NCBI GenBank assembly: GCA_964385695.1
Contig: CAYLQA010000040.1
Coordinates: 1 to 32,451, forward strand
DNA: 32,451 nucleotides
Direction of reading: 5' to 3'
Source of the DNA: CAYLQA01 sp964385695
GTDB lineage: Bacteria; Desulfobacterota; Desulfobulbia; Desulfobulbales; Desulfurivibrionaceae
The notes under the pieces were generated by a model that made no database searches, had not been told where the DNA came from, and saw nothing but the letters and a program-made list of their open reading frames with translations. This document shows positions 14,589-22,500 of the stretch, piece by piece (the first letter of the stretch is position 1; every line of letters begins with the position of its first letter). The position numbers were made by a program, and so were the translations under genes.

Positions 14589-15400
14589 ACGACTTTCTCG
14601 CCATCCTCAAGGCCCAAAAGGAGCCGGACAACCTGGTTGGCCTGCTGATGGGCTGCAATTCCCACTCGGGCGGCCATGAGACCCTCACCGGGCCGAGCCT
14701 CTGTCTCCTCATCCCCAACCATATACACCCCAGGATAGAGGCGTCTTGTTCTAATACTGTTATTCGGTTGGCAACCTGCCATGCCCGAGGCAGCTACATA
14801 ACTTTTACCAGGCAGACTTTGCAGTACCGTCCGCATGGCCAGGGCCTTCATTTCCGCGTCGTCAAAACATTCCACCAGCACATCGACCCTGTCAAACAAA
14901 GCGACTATATCAGGCCCGCTCAAACGTGTGTCAATGATATCAACCTTGACATAGGGATTGACCCGAGCCAGATTCGTCTTGAGGGCCTCTGTTTTTTTCA
15001 AACCGATCTGGTCGATAAAATACTGTTGCCGATTCAAATTACTCGGCTCGACAACATCGAAGTCAGCAATAAGCAAACGGCCAATGCCCATACGCGCCAA
15101 GGCGACAGCTACAACAGAACCAAGTCCACCGAGCCCCATAATGCCGACCACGGATTTTTTCAGAACTCCATGCACACCTGGGGTATGCCGGGCATGAAGC
15201 AATCGCTCAATCTCGTCCTGCTCAGGGATCTCCCCTCTTTGGATCAGCCAGCAAGAATCTCCGTCGACAAGCACGGTAGACGATTCAACCGGATGCCCGT
15301 TGACTATAAAAAGATCTGCCTCGGGCTTCAGTTCACTCGCAAGCTCAGCCATGGTTATGTCTAAGCGATAAGGCGTTTCTCTCTCATTGACTAGCAGCAC
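14585..15400 (-). CDS. thiF: ThiS adenylyltransferase ThiF with an N-terminal beta-grasp-like fusion
   Basis: The 271-residue protein is an E1-like enzyme (about 75-271) with the nucleotide-binding GIMGLGGLGS, IADFDVVEPSNLNRQ and the crossover-loop region ending in GMAG. It lacks the paired CXXC zinc cysteines of E. coli-type ThiF and resembles the shorter ThiF family 2. The first ~60 residues (MLLVNERETPYRLDITMAEL...) look like a ThiS-type beta-grasp fold without a terminal Gly-Gly, apparently fused to the enzyme. The start is GTG 15400, with AGGAG about 7 bases upstream. It is first in thiFSGH. It activates the ThiS carboxy-terminus with ATP. Confidence 0.9.
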   Translation of the reverse strand: MLLVNERETPYRLDITMAELASELKPEADLFIVNGHPVESSTVLVDGDSCWLIQRGEIPEQDEIERLLHARHTPGVHGVLKKSVVGIMGLGGLGSVVAVALARMGIGRLLIADFDVVEPSNLNRQQYFIDQIGLKKTEALKTNLARVNPYVKVDIIDTRLSGPDIVALFDRVDVLVECFDDAEMKALAMRTVLQSLPGKSYVAASGMAGCQPNNSIRTRRLYPGVYMVGDEETEARPGEGLMAARVGIAAHQQANQVVRLLLGLEDGEKVV

Positions 15401-15663
15401 GTATACTCCTCATGACGTAATCGCACATACTACTCTACCTGGCTATCTGTTGGTAGAAATTTCTTGGAAGCCTGCCCCTTGCATCCTAACAACATTTAAC
15501 CTTGCCAGCACATGTCATCCATGGTAAAAAGGCGGCCTCGTTATGCAACAGAGGGAAACGAGATGGCATTTTTTTATTGAAATTACAGCCAGTTATACCA
15601 CACAAGTGCCATCTATCAGGAATTTGTTTTTGTAGAGAAGACGAACCAACACAAAGAGGCGGT
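15401..15663. other. 263-base divergent spacer between thiFSGH and the ACT-domain gene
   Basis: It should contain both promoters. A 6-base inverted repeat TCTACC/GGTAGA (15434-15457) lies 34-57 bases before the thiF start. I looked on the minus strand for the conserved CTGAGA and ACCTGATC-type elements of a TPP riboswitch and did not find them. The rest shows nothing I can name. Confidence 0.4.
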
Positions 15664-16095
15664 ATGCAGGTCGAACAACTTTCCATCACTATCGCGCACA
15701 ACACTGTAGAAGTCAGCGAATTGGCCGATGCTCTGGCCCAACGTTGCATTAATATCCGCGCCCTTTCATTTACCCATGATAATGGTAACAAAACCTTACG
15801 GCTCATAGTCAATGATACAGACCAGGCGCAGCAACTGATTGAGGAAAAAGGTTGTACTGTTTCCCGCCAAAACGTCATGGTCATAGAGGTTCCAGACAAG
15901 CCTGGTGGCCTGGCCACGATTCTACAGACGGTTAAAGCACTTCACCTCTCCATTGATTTTCTCAACACCTTTACGCAAAAAAGTGGCGAAACCGGACTCA
16001 TCATTTTGCGTTGTCCCGATTCCACTCAGGCCAGCCAGGCATTAGAGGCGGCGAACATCCGCCTGTTGAGCAGCGAAGAGCTTTGCGCTAGATAA
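15664..16095 (+). CDS. Small protein with two ACT domains
   Basis: The 143-residue protein consists of two tandem ACT-like beta-alpha-beta units: about 1-66 (MQVEQLSITIAHNTVEVSEL) and about 69-140 (VMVIEVPDKPGGLATILQTV). The second has the typical ligand-loop DKPGGL. Proteins of this kind bind amino acids as stand-alone regulators; the ligand cannot be told from sequence. ATG 15664 is preceded by AGAGG at 4 bases; the frame stays open upstream to 15502, but that part has no domain character. It is monocistronic, divergent from thiF and convergent with the ribosomal operon. Confidence 0.75.
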   Translation: MQVEQLSITIAHNTVEVSELADALAQRCINIRALSFTHDNGNKTLRLIVNDTDQAQQLIEEKGCTVSRQNVMVIEVPDKPGGLATILQTVKALHLSIDFLNTFTQKSGETGLIILRCPDSTQASQALEAANIRLLSSEELCAR

Positions 16096-16129
16096 AAGCG
16101 GATTGCACAAAGTTGTAATGGCATAAAAA

Positions 16130-16163
16130 AAAGCTGGCTTGGCAGATGCCAAACCAGCTTTGT
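16130..16163 (-). terminator. Strong hairpin terminator of the ribosomal-protein superoperon (possibly bidirectional)
   Basis: AAGCTGG (16131-16137) and CCAGCTT (16154-16160) form the outer stem, and TGGCA/TGCCA extends it internally. On the minus strand the hairpin is followed by a run of T's, 26 bases after the rplQ stop. It also lies about 35 bases after the convergent ACT-domain gene and may serve both. Confidence 0.9.
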
Positions 16164-16188
16164 ATTACAATATTTCTATGAGGATTTT

Positions 16189-16572
16189 TTAGTTGTCGTC
16201 CTCGGCAACATCCTCGCTGTAATTTACCAGCTCAAGGATAGACATCTCTGCTGCATCACCAAGTCTGTTACCGGTGCGGATAATGCGGGTGTAACCGCCA
16301 TTGCGATCCATGTACTCTGCACCAAGCTTATCAAACAGCTTGGCCACTACCTTTTTATCCTGGATAAAGGAAAGGGCCTGGCGACGTGCATGGAGATCGC
16401 CGCGTTTTGCCAAAGTAATCATTTTATCGGCGAAACGACGAACCTCTTTCGCCTTAGGAGTAGTGGTTACGATACGCTCGTGATCGAGCAAAGAAGTCAC
16501 CATATTCCGAATCATAGCCTGACGATGTGAGGTGGTCCGGCTCAGTCTGTTTCCTGCTTTTCTATGTCTCAT
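16189..16572 (-). CDS. rplQ: Ribosomal protein L17
   Basis: The 127-residue protein begins MRHRKAGNRLSRTTSHRQAM and contains LLDHERIVTTTPKAKEVR, both diagnostic of L17 of the 50S subunit. The length is normal for the short bacterial form, with a small acidic tail. It is the last gene of the superoperon, 20 bases after rpoA, and is followed by the terminator. Confidence 0.98.
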   Translation of the reverse strand: MRHRKAGNRLSRTTSHRQAMIRNMVTSLLDHERIVTTTPKAKEVRRFADKMITLAKRGDLHARRQALSFIQDKKVVAKLFDKLGAEYMDRNGGYTRIIRTGNRLGDAAEMSILELVNYSEDVAEDDN

Positions 16573-16592
16573 AACACACTCCGACTACTATT

Positions 16593-17633
16593 CTATCCTT
16601 GATCCTCGGCAGCCTTATCAGTATCAGGCGGCTCCCAGCCATCCAACTTCATACCAAGCGACAATTCCATCTCAGAGAGCAATTGCTTGATTTCGTTCAA
16701 TGACTTGCGACCAAAGTTTTTGGTTTTAAGCATTTCCGCCTCTGTCTTCTGTACCAGTTCGCCAATATGACGAATCTCGGCATTGCGCAGACAGTTTGCA
16801 GAACGTACGGATAACTCAAGATCCTCAACACTACGGTAGAGGTTCTCATTAATGGGTGCTTTCTGCTCTGCCTCATCCTCTTCGATCTCAGGCTCAACAG
16901 ACTCTTCATCAAAGTTGATGAAACACTGCATCTGCTCTTTGAGAATCTTCGCGGAATAGGCCAGGGCATCCTCAGGTGTCACACTACCATCGGTGGAGAT
17001 CTCCAAGGTAAGCTTATCATAATCAGTCTGTTGGCCAACTCGGGCCTGGCTGACGATGGGTTTTACGTTTAAAATAGGGCTGAAAATGGCATCAATGGGA
17101 ATCACGCCAATAACCTGATCCTCGCTTTTATTTCGCTCGGCAGGAGAGTATCCCTTGCCCCATTTCACCTCAAATTCAGCTTTAAAATCTGTGTCGCCGG
17201 TGATGGTGCAAATCTCTTGATCAGGATTCATGACCTCGACAACGTTGCCGCTTGAAGTCATGTCACCAGCCGTGACAACACCGACCTTACTTTTTTCAAT
17301 CCGCACAATTTGCGGATCAGGCGAGTTCAGCTTTAAACGAACCTCTTTCAGGTTCAAGATAATCTGAGTTACATCTTCCTTCACACCAGGGATGGTGGAA
17401 AGCTCATGCAATGCGCCATCAATCTTTACCGAAATGACTGCGGCACCCTGGATGGAAGAAAGCAAAATACGACGAAGGGAATTGCCAATGGTCGTTGCAT
17501 AACCACGCTCCAATGGCTGACAAACAAACTTTCCATAACTTTTCGTATGAGTATCTTGATCTACTTCCAGCCTGTTCGGAACAATAAGCTCGTGCCAGTT
17601 TCTGTAAATCGGATCTGTTTCGATTGTCGTCAT
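16593..17633 (-). CDS. rpoA: RNA polymerase alpha subunit
   Basis: The 346-residue protein has the dimerisation N-terminal domain (about 15-245; FVCQPLERGYATTIGNSLRR) and the DNA- and activator-binding C-terminal domain (about 265-330; LELSVRSANCLRNAEIRHIGEL, TKNFGRKSLNEIK). It nucleates RNA polymerase assembly. A slightly longer acidic linker (EEDEAEQ) joins the domains. Its place between rpsD and rplQ is the classical alpha-operon order. Confidence 0.98.
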   Translation of the reverse strand: MTTIETDPIYRNWHELIVPNRLEVDQDTHTKSYGKFVCQPLERGYATTIGNSLRRILLSSIQGAAVISVKIDGALHELSTIPGVKEDVTQIILNLKEVRLKLNSPDPQIVRIEKSKVGVVTAGDMTSSGNVVEVMNPDQEICTITGDTDFKAEFEVKWGKGYSPAERNKSEDQVIGVIPIDAIFSPILNVKPIVSQARVGQQTDYDKLTLEISTDGSVTPEDALAYSAKILKEQMQCFINFDEESVEPEIEEDEAEQKAPINENLYRSVEDLELSVRSANCLRNAEIRHIGELVQKTEAEMLKTKNFGRKSLNEIKQLLSEMELSLGMKLDGWEPPDTDKAAEDQG

Positions 17634-17660
17634 TTTTTTCTTCAGTCCTTGGTTGGCTAA

Positions 17661-18290
17661 TTATTTGGAGTAAAGCTCTACTACCAACTGCTCCTGGATC
17701 GGCATGGTGATCTCCTCGCGAGTTGGCGCGGTTTTCACTGTACCTTTATAATTATCCTTATCGAGCTCAAGCCAACTCGGTACACCACGGCGAACAACTG
17801 CATCCAAGTTGTCATTGATCATTTCGTTTTTGCGACTTTTCTCACGCAGGACGATGGCGTCATCGACACTCACGCGGAAGGAAGGAATGTTACACTTCCT
17901 GCCATTAACCTCAATGTGGTTATGGCGCACAATCTGACGAGCCTGATTGCGTGAGCTGGCAAATCCCAGACGGTAAATGACATTGTCCAGTCTGCTCTCC
18001 AAAAGCTGTAACAGGATCTCACCGGTTACACCCTTGGTGCGGTCGGCGATCTCAAAATATCTCCTGAACTGTCCTTCCAACATGCCGTACATACGACGAA
18101 CTTTTTGCTTTTCGCGCAGCTGAATGGCATAGTCGGAAGCTTTACGCATCCGTGCTTGACCGTGCTGACCTGGAGCGTAAGAACGTCTCTCAAAGGCGCA
18201 CTTATCTGTGTAGCACCTGTCACCTTTCAAAAACAGTTTGAGCTTTTCACGACGACACTGTCGACATTCAGCTCCTCTATACCTGGCCAA
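17661..18290 (-). CDS. rpsD: Ribosomal protein S4 (zinc-type), TTG start
   Basis: The 209-residue primary 16S-binding 30S protein has four N-terminal cysteines (C9-X2-C12-X13-C26-X4-C31), the zinc-binding C+ form, and the S4 RNA-binding domain (about 98-160; LESRLDNVIYRLGFASSR). In other bacteria S4 also represses the alpha operon. The start codon is TTG at 18290, giving the canonical MARYRG; GGAGG lies 6 bases upstream and there is no ATG near it. Confidence 0.97.
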   Translation of the reverse strand: MARYRGAECRQCRREKLKLFLKGDRCYTDKCAFERRSYAPGQHGQARMRKASDYAIQLREKQKVRRMYGMLEGQFRRYFEIADRTKGVTGEILLQLLESRLDNVIYRLGFASSRNQARQIVRHNHIEVNGRKCNIPSFRVSVDDAIVLREKSRKNEMINDNLDAVVRRGVPSWLELDKDNYKGTVKTAPTREEITMPIQEQLVVELYSK

Positions 18291-18341
18291 TGTGGACCTC
18301 CAATACTCGTATTACGTTAAATTGACTGACGTCCCGAAGAA

Positions 18342-18734
18342 TTAGACTCTTCTTCTCTTGGGCGGCTTACAGCCGTTGTGGGGAACGGGAGTGACGTCAC
18401 GAATCATGCTTACATCAAAACCAATGGTCTGCAGAGTACGAATAGCGGACTCACGACCAGGTCCCGGACCTTTCACCCGAACCTCAACCTTACGCATCCC
18501 ATGATCCTGAGCCTTCTTACCGGCGGTCTCAACGCAGTTTTGCGCTGCGAAAGGAGTACTCTTACGAGATCCTTTGAAGCCGAGCACTCCTGCACTTGTC
18601 CAGGAAATTACATTGCCCTGCTTATCGGCAAAGGTAATGATGGTATTATTAAAGGTTGACTGTATAAAACAGATACCCTCAGGTACGTTCTTTTTTACCT
18701 TCCGTTTAGTACGGACTGTCTTCGGAGCAGCCAT
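18342..18734 (-). CDS. rpsK: Ribosomal protein S11
   Basis: The 130-residue protein of the 30S platform has the conserved core FNNTIITFADKQGNVISWTSAG and the C-terminal DVTPVPHNGCKPPKRRRV. ATG 18734 gives MAAPKTV and has GGGAG 6 bases upstream; an in-frame ATG four codons earlier would lie on that ribosome-binding site. Confidence 0.98.
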   Translation of the reverse strand: MAAPKTVRTKRKVKKNVPEGICFIQSTFNNTIITFADKQGNVISWTSAGVLGFKGSRKSTPFAAQNCVETAGKKAQDHGMRKVEVRVKGPGPGRESAIRTLQTIGFDVSMIRDVTPVPHNGCKPPKRRRV

Positions 18735-18768
18735 TTTTTCTCCCAAATATTATACTTGGCTTAATTGA

Positions 18769-19134
18769 TTACTTCTTTTTGACCGCCATGCGACGCGGGC
18801 CCTTACGGGTGCGGGCATTGGTTTTGGTGCGCTGTCCGCGACACGGCAATCCACGTCTATGACGAATTCCACGATAACAACCAAGATCCATCAATCGCTT
18901 AATGTCCATGGCTACCTCGCGACGTTTATCACCCTCAACAGGATAGTTATCATCGATAATCTTCCTGATCTTGGTGATATCGACATCACTCAGTTCGTCA
19001 CTATTAAAATCGTAGGCAAGGTCTGCCATATCCAGGATTTTCCGGGCGGTGGTACGTCCGATGCCGTGAATATAGGTCAGGGCAATTGCCATATGTTTGT
19101 TTCTCGGTAAATCTACACCAGCTATGCGTGCCAA
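18769..19134 (-). CDS. rpsM: Ribosomal protein S13, TTG start
   Basis: The 121-residue 30S head protein begins MARIAGVDLPRNK, has the helix-two-turn-helix segment YIHGIGRTTARKIL and the basic tail GQRTKTNARTRKGPRR that reaches P-site tRNA. It starts with TTG at 19134, with GGAGG exactly 6 bases upstream. It is the first gene of the ancestral alpha operon. Confidence 0.98.
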   Translation of the reverse strand: MARIAGVDLPRNKHMAIALTYIHGIGRTTARKILDMADLAYDFNSDELSDVDITKIRKIIDDNYPVEGDKRREVAMDIKRLMDLGCYRGIRHRRGLPCRGQRTKTNARTRKGPRRMAVKKK

Positions 19135-19163
19135 GGTAAGCCTCCGTTGCTGTCTACTATCAA

Positions 19164-19277
19164 TTAACCTTGACGCTGCTTATGCTTCTTGACCTTGCAA
19201 GAAACACGCAATACGCCTTTGCGTTTAAAGACTCGACAATCACTACACATTTTTTTTACAGATGATCTCACTTTCAT
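19164..19277 (-). CDS. rpmJ: Ribosomal protein L36 (zinc-type)
   Basis: This 37-residue gene lies between infA and rpsM. Its product, MKVRSSVKKMCSDC followed by RVFKRKG, SCKVKKHKQRQG, has the zinc ligands C11, C14, C27 and H32 of the C+ form of L36. The start is ATG 19277 and the stop TAA 19166-19164. Confidence 0.97.
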   Translation of the reverse strand: MKVRSSVKKMCSDCRVFKRKGVLRVSCKVKKHKQRQG

Positions 19278-19315
19278 GGTTACATCCTAATTAATTTAAG
19301 GGAGCACTCTCCCAC

Positions 19316-19546
19316 TTACTTTTTCTTATTCTTGGCCCGAAAAGTAACCCTGCCCCGAGTAAGATCATAGGGCGAGAGCTCAACTGTTACACGATCTCCG
19401 GGTAGAATTTTGATAAAATGCATCCGCATCTTACCTGAAATATGTGCCAAAACCTTATGGCCATTATCAAGCTCAACACGAAACATCGCATTGGGCAGTG
19501 GCTCGACAATAGTTCCTTCAACCTGAATGGCTTCTTCTTTGGCCAT
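19316..19546 (-). CDS. infA: Translation initiation factor IF-1
   Basis: The 76-residue S1-like OB-fold protein begins MAKEEAIQVEGTIVEPLPN and contains LDNGHKVLAHISGKMR and the C-terminal SPYDLTRGRVTFR. It occupies the A site of the 30S subunit during initiation. The frame stays open to an ATG at 19597, but 19546 gives the canonical IF-1 start; neither has a strong ribosome-binding site. It sits between map and rpmJ, preceded by an A/T-rich spacer of 125 bases. Confidence 0.96.
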   Translation of the reverse strand: MAKEEAIQVEGTIVEPLPNAMFRVELDNGHKVLAHISGKMRMHFIKILPGDRVTVELSPYDLTRGRVTFRAKNKKK

Positions 19547-19671
19547 AAGCTTTTTTGTTCCCGATCCTTTTGTGTTTCCGGTACGTTGCAACAACATAAA
19601 TCCAGAAAGCAGAGGAATTTAACCGAAAAAAAAGAAAATTGCCTTATTTTTTTTCGATCTGATTAAAAAAT

Positions 19672-20436
19672 CTATTTCTTTCGCGCACTGAGAATGATGG
19701 GATCACCCTCGGTTACTGCGACTGAGTGCTCAAAATGGGCTGATGCACTTTTATCTCGGGTTATAACGGTCCAACCATCTTTAAGAACCTGAACTGCGGC
19801 TGTACCGATATTGACCATTGGCTCAATGGCCAAGACCATACCCGGCAACAGCTTCGGTGTCCTCTCGGTCCTACCGTAATTTGGTATCTCCGGCGCTTCA
19901 TGCAGTTGGCTGCCGATTCCATGGCCGACAAACTGCCGGACGACATGCAGACCGAATTGCTCAACATGGTCCTGCACCGCCTGGGAGATATCGTTAATAC
20001 GATTTCCAGGCCGAGCCTGCTCAATACCCTTATAAAGTGAATCCCGGGTCACATCAAGCAGCTGCTGCCGTTTTTTGCCAATCTTACCAACCGGCAATGT
20101 GACTGCGGAATCACCGTAATACCCTTTGTATTTAACACCGAAATCAATACTGACAATATCGCCTTCTTTAACAACAACCTTCTTTGAAGGGATACCATGC
20201 ACAACCTGCTCATTAAGAGACACACAGAGGCTACCGGGAAAACCGCGGTACCCTTTGAAGGCAGGTTCTGCGCCTTGCTTTCTACAAAATTTTTCAGCCA
20301 GGGTATCGAGGTCCAGCGTGGTACTCCCGGGCTCTATCATCGCTTCGAGCATGGAAAGCGTCTGTGCAACTATCTGATTTGCCTCCTGCATGATCTTAAT
20401 TTCATCAGGAGACTTCAGGATGATCGCCATACTCAT
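19672..20436 (-). CDS. map: Methionine aminopeptidase, type I
   Basis: The 254-residue protein removes N-terminal methionine from new proteins. The five metal ligands sit in family motifs: two aspartates in SIDFGVKYKGYYGDSAVT, histidine in FVGHGIGSQLHEAP, and glutamates in LAIEPMVNIG and FEHSVAVTEGD. ATG 20436 and ATG 20430 are both possible (MSMAIILK or MAIILK); the second has a GATGAG just upstream. There is no adk between secY and map, unlike many Gram-positive versions of this operon. Confidence 0.96.
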   Translation of the reverse strand: MSMAIILKSPDEIKIMQEANQIVAQTLSMLEAMIEPGSTTLDLDTLAEKFCRKQGAEPAFKGYRGFPGSLCVSLNEQVVHGIPSKKVVVKEGDIVSIDFGVKYKGYYGDSAVTLPVGKIGKKRQQLLDVTRDSLYKGIEQARPGNRINDISQAVQDHVEQFGLHVVRQFVGHGIGSQLHEAPEIPNYGRTERTPKLLPGMVLAIEPMVNIGTAAVQVLKDGWTVITRDKSASAHFEHSVAVTEGDPIILSARKK

Positions 20437-20450
20437 CTATCAATGACCAG

Positions 20451-21761
20451 TTATCGGCGGCCTTTCAGACCGCCCGATTTCATAAATCCGTCATAATTGC
20501 GCATAACGGTATGGGACTCAATTTGCGCAATGGTATCAATTGCTACACCGACAACGATGAGCAAAGCCGTACCGCCAAAATAGAAGGGTACGTTCAACTT
20601 ACTAATCAAGACGGTGGGCAGCACACAGATAGCACTGACATAGATGGCGCCGATAACCGTCAACCGCACCATGACCTTGTCGAGAAAATCCGAGGTCTTC
20701 TTTCCGGGTCGAATACCGGGGATGAACCCACCGTTTTTCTTCAAGTTTTCTGCAACGTCCACCGGGTTAAAGGTGACCGCAGTGTAAAAGAAGCAGAAAA
20801 AGACAATAAAACCGATAAAGAGCAAGGTATGTGGTAGGCTGCCCCAACTCAAGGCTGCGGACACCTGCTGTACCCAATCAACCGTTATGAAGTTGCCGAT
20901 GGTTGCCGGAAACATCATGATCGACGAGGCAAAAATGGGAGGGATAACACCGGACATATTGATCTTCAATGGCAGGTGTGATTGCTGCCCTCCATACATC
21001 TTACGGCCAACCATACGCTTGGCATACTGAATGGGTATGCGCCGCTGAGCCGTTTCAAAGAAAATGATAAAGCCGATAACCGCAGCCATCATGGCTAATA
21101 GAATCGGCAGCATGATATAAGCTATCTCTCCCGCACTTGCCATCTTAAAAGTATTGATGATGGCGGCGGGCATTCGGGCCACAATACCAGCAAAAATAAT
21201 CAGCGAAATGCCGTTACCGATGCCACGCTCGGTCATCTGTTCGCCCAGCCACATGATAAAGGCAGTACCGGAAGTCAAGGTCAGCATGGTCATCAAACGA
21301 AATCCCCAGCCAGGGGTGATGACGATCATGTCACTTGCGCCGGGTGCGCTCATGCCCTCGAGCCCGATACTGATAAACAGTCCCTGAACAATACTCAGTA
21401 CCACTGTGGCATAACGGGTATATTGGGTTATCTTTCTCCTGCCGGCCTCACCTTCATTTTTAAGAGCCTCAAGCTGAGGGACAACAACGGTCAGCAGCTG
21501 AAAGATAATTGATGCACTGATATAGGGCATGATGCCCAGTGCAAAAATCGAAAAGTTTTCCAAAGCGCCGCCGGAAAACATATTGAACATATCAAAAAGC
21601 GTGCCCGCGCTCTTTTCAAAGAGCCGGGCAAGTGCGTCCCCGTTAATACCAGGCGTTGGAATCTGAACACCGGCACGATAAACGGCCAGCATCATCAAAG
21701 TAAAAAAAATGCGCCTACGTAACTCCGGAATATTCGCAGCATTCTGCACGCCAGCCTGCAT
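20451..21761 (-). CDS. secY: Protein translocase channel subunit SecY
   Basis: The 436-residue polytopic inner-membrane protein has about ten hydrophobic segments, the plug region after TPGINGDAL, and the SecY signatures GIMPYISASIIFQL and GIRPGKKTSDFLDKV. It forms the Sec channel that exports proteins such as the RlpA lipoprotein and periplasmic cytochromes. ATG 21761 is 3 bases after the rplO stop. Confidence 0.98.
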   Translation of the reverse strand: MQAGVQNAANIPELRRRIFFTLMMLAVYRAGVQIPTPGINGDALARLFEKSAGTLFDMFNMFSGGALENFSIFALGIMPYISASIIFQLLTVVVPQLEALKNEGEAGRRKITQYTRYATVVLSIVQGLFISIGLEGMSAPGASDMIVITPGWGFRLMTMLTLTSGTAFIMWLGEQMTERGIGNGISLIIFAGIVARMPAAIINTFKMASAGEIAYIMLPILLAMMAAVIGFIIFFETAQRRIPIQYAKRMVGRKMYGGQQSHLPLKINMSGVIPPIFASSIMMFPATIGNFITVDWVQQVSAALSWGSLPHTLLFIGFIVFFCFFYTAVTFNPVDVAENLKKNGGFIPGIRPGKKTSDFLDKVMVRLTVIGAIYVSAICVLPTVLISKLNVPFYFGGTALLIVVGVAIDTIAQIESHTVMRNYDGFMKSGGLKGRR

Positions 21762-21764
21762 GCA

Positions 21765-22205
21765 TTACTCCTCGATTTTTCCGCCAGCCGCTTCGATCTT
21801 TTGCTGGGCAGACTTGCTAACTTTGTTAACTGCTACAGTAAGTGCATTGCTGATCTCGCCGTTACCAAGAATCTTAACGAGTTCTGCGCTCTTTTTTACC
21901 AGACCGGCTTCGACCAAGGCAGCTTTGTCAATTTTGCTACCAGCCTCAAAACCAGAAAGGTCCTGCAAGTTTACGATGGCGTACTCTTTTCTAAAAATAT
22001 TAGTAAAACCACGCTTGGGCAGACGGCGCTGCAGAGGCATCTGGCCACCCTCAAAACCGGGTTTGATGCTGCTGCCGGAACGGGCTTTATAGCCCTTATG
22101 TCCGCGTGAAGCGGTTTTACCATGTCCTGAACCAGGTCCACGACCGATTCTTTTTCTCTGCTTGCGTGAACCAGGATGTGGTGACAAATTACTGAGATTC
22201 AACAT
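21765..22205 (-). CDS. rplO: Ribosomal protein L15
   Basis: The 146-residue 50S protein begins MLNLSNLSPHPGSRKQRKRIGRGPGSGHGKTA, the extended basic N-terminus that threads into 23S rRNA, and has the globular C-terminal half ending in KIEAAGGKIEE. It starts 2 bases after the rpmD stop and is closely followed by secY. Confidence 0.98.
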   Translation of the reverse strand: MLNLSNLSPHPGSRKQRKRIGRGPGSGHGKTASRGHKGYKARSGSSIKPGFEGGQMPLQRRLPKRGFTNIFRKEYAIVNLQDLSGFEAGSKIDKAALVEAGLVKKSAELVKILGNGEISNALTVAVNKVSKSAQQKIEAAGGKIEE

Positions 22206-22207
22206 AA

Positions 22208-22384
22208 TTATTCCTCCACCTTTACCAGGTGTTGCACCTTATTGATCATCCCCCGGATCTGAGGAGTATCTTTTCTGATCACAGTCTTATTGGTCTTGGT
22301 AAGTCCAAGTCCAACAAGGGTAGCACGAATTTTCTGGGTGCTGCCGATTTCACTTTTTTTCAGGGTCAGCTTCAGATCTGCCAT
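22208..22384 (-). CDS. rpmD: Ribosomal protein L30
   Basis: This 58-residue product (MADLKLTLKKSEIGS..., LGLTKTNKTVIRKDTPQIRGM) is a normal bacterial L30 of the 50S subunit. The start is ATG 22384 and the stop TAA 22210-22208. It lies between rpsE and rplO in the standard order, with a hairpin-bearing spacer of 116 bases upstream. Confidence 0.96.
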   Translation of the reverse strand: MADLKLTLKKSEIGSTQKIRATLVGLGLTKTNKTVIRKDTPQIRGMINKVQHLVKVEE

Positions 22385-22446
22385 AACCTAACCTTCTTAA
22401 CGTCTTCTTATCCTGCGGCTAGACAGGATGTCTATTTAGACAAAAT

Positions 22447-22479
22447 AAATCGGACCAGCCAGTCGACTGTGTCCGATTT
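22447..22479 (-). promoter_or_regulatory. Terminator-like hairpin between rpsE and rpmD
   Basis: AAATCGGAC (22447-22455) and GTCCGATTT (22471-22479) form a perfect 9-base stem; the loop holds a 10-base palindrome, CAGTCGACTG. On the minus strand it is followed by ATTTTGTCT. It lies inside the operon in the longest spacer of the spc section, so it may act as an attenuator, a processing site or a 3'-end stabiliser. Confidence 0.45.
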
Positions 22480-22500
22480 CATATACTATTTACAATTTAA

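Noticed and set aside
15401..15500. Possible TPP riboswitch ahead of thiFSGH
   Set aside because: The conserved aptamer sequence elements are not visible on the minus strand; only a 6-base inverted repeat is present.
15486..15917. Minus-strand open frame opposite the ACT-domain gene
   Set aside because: The plus strand has two clear ACT units and a ribosome-binding site; the antisense translation has no domain.
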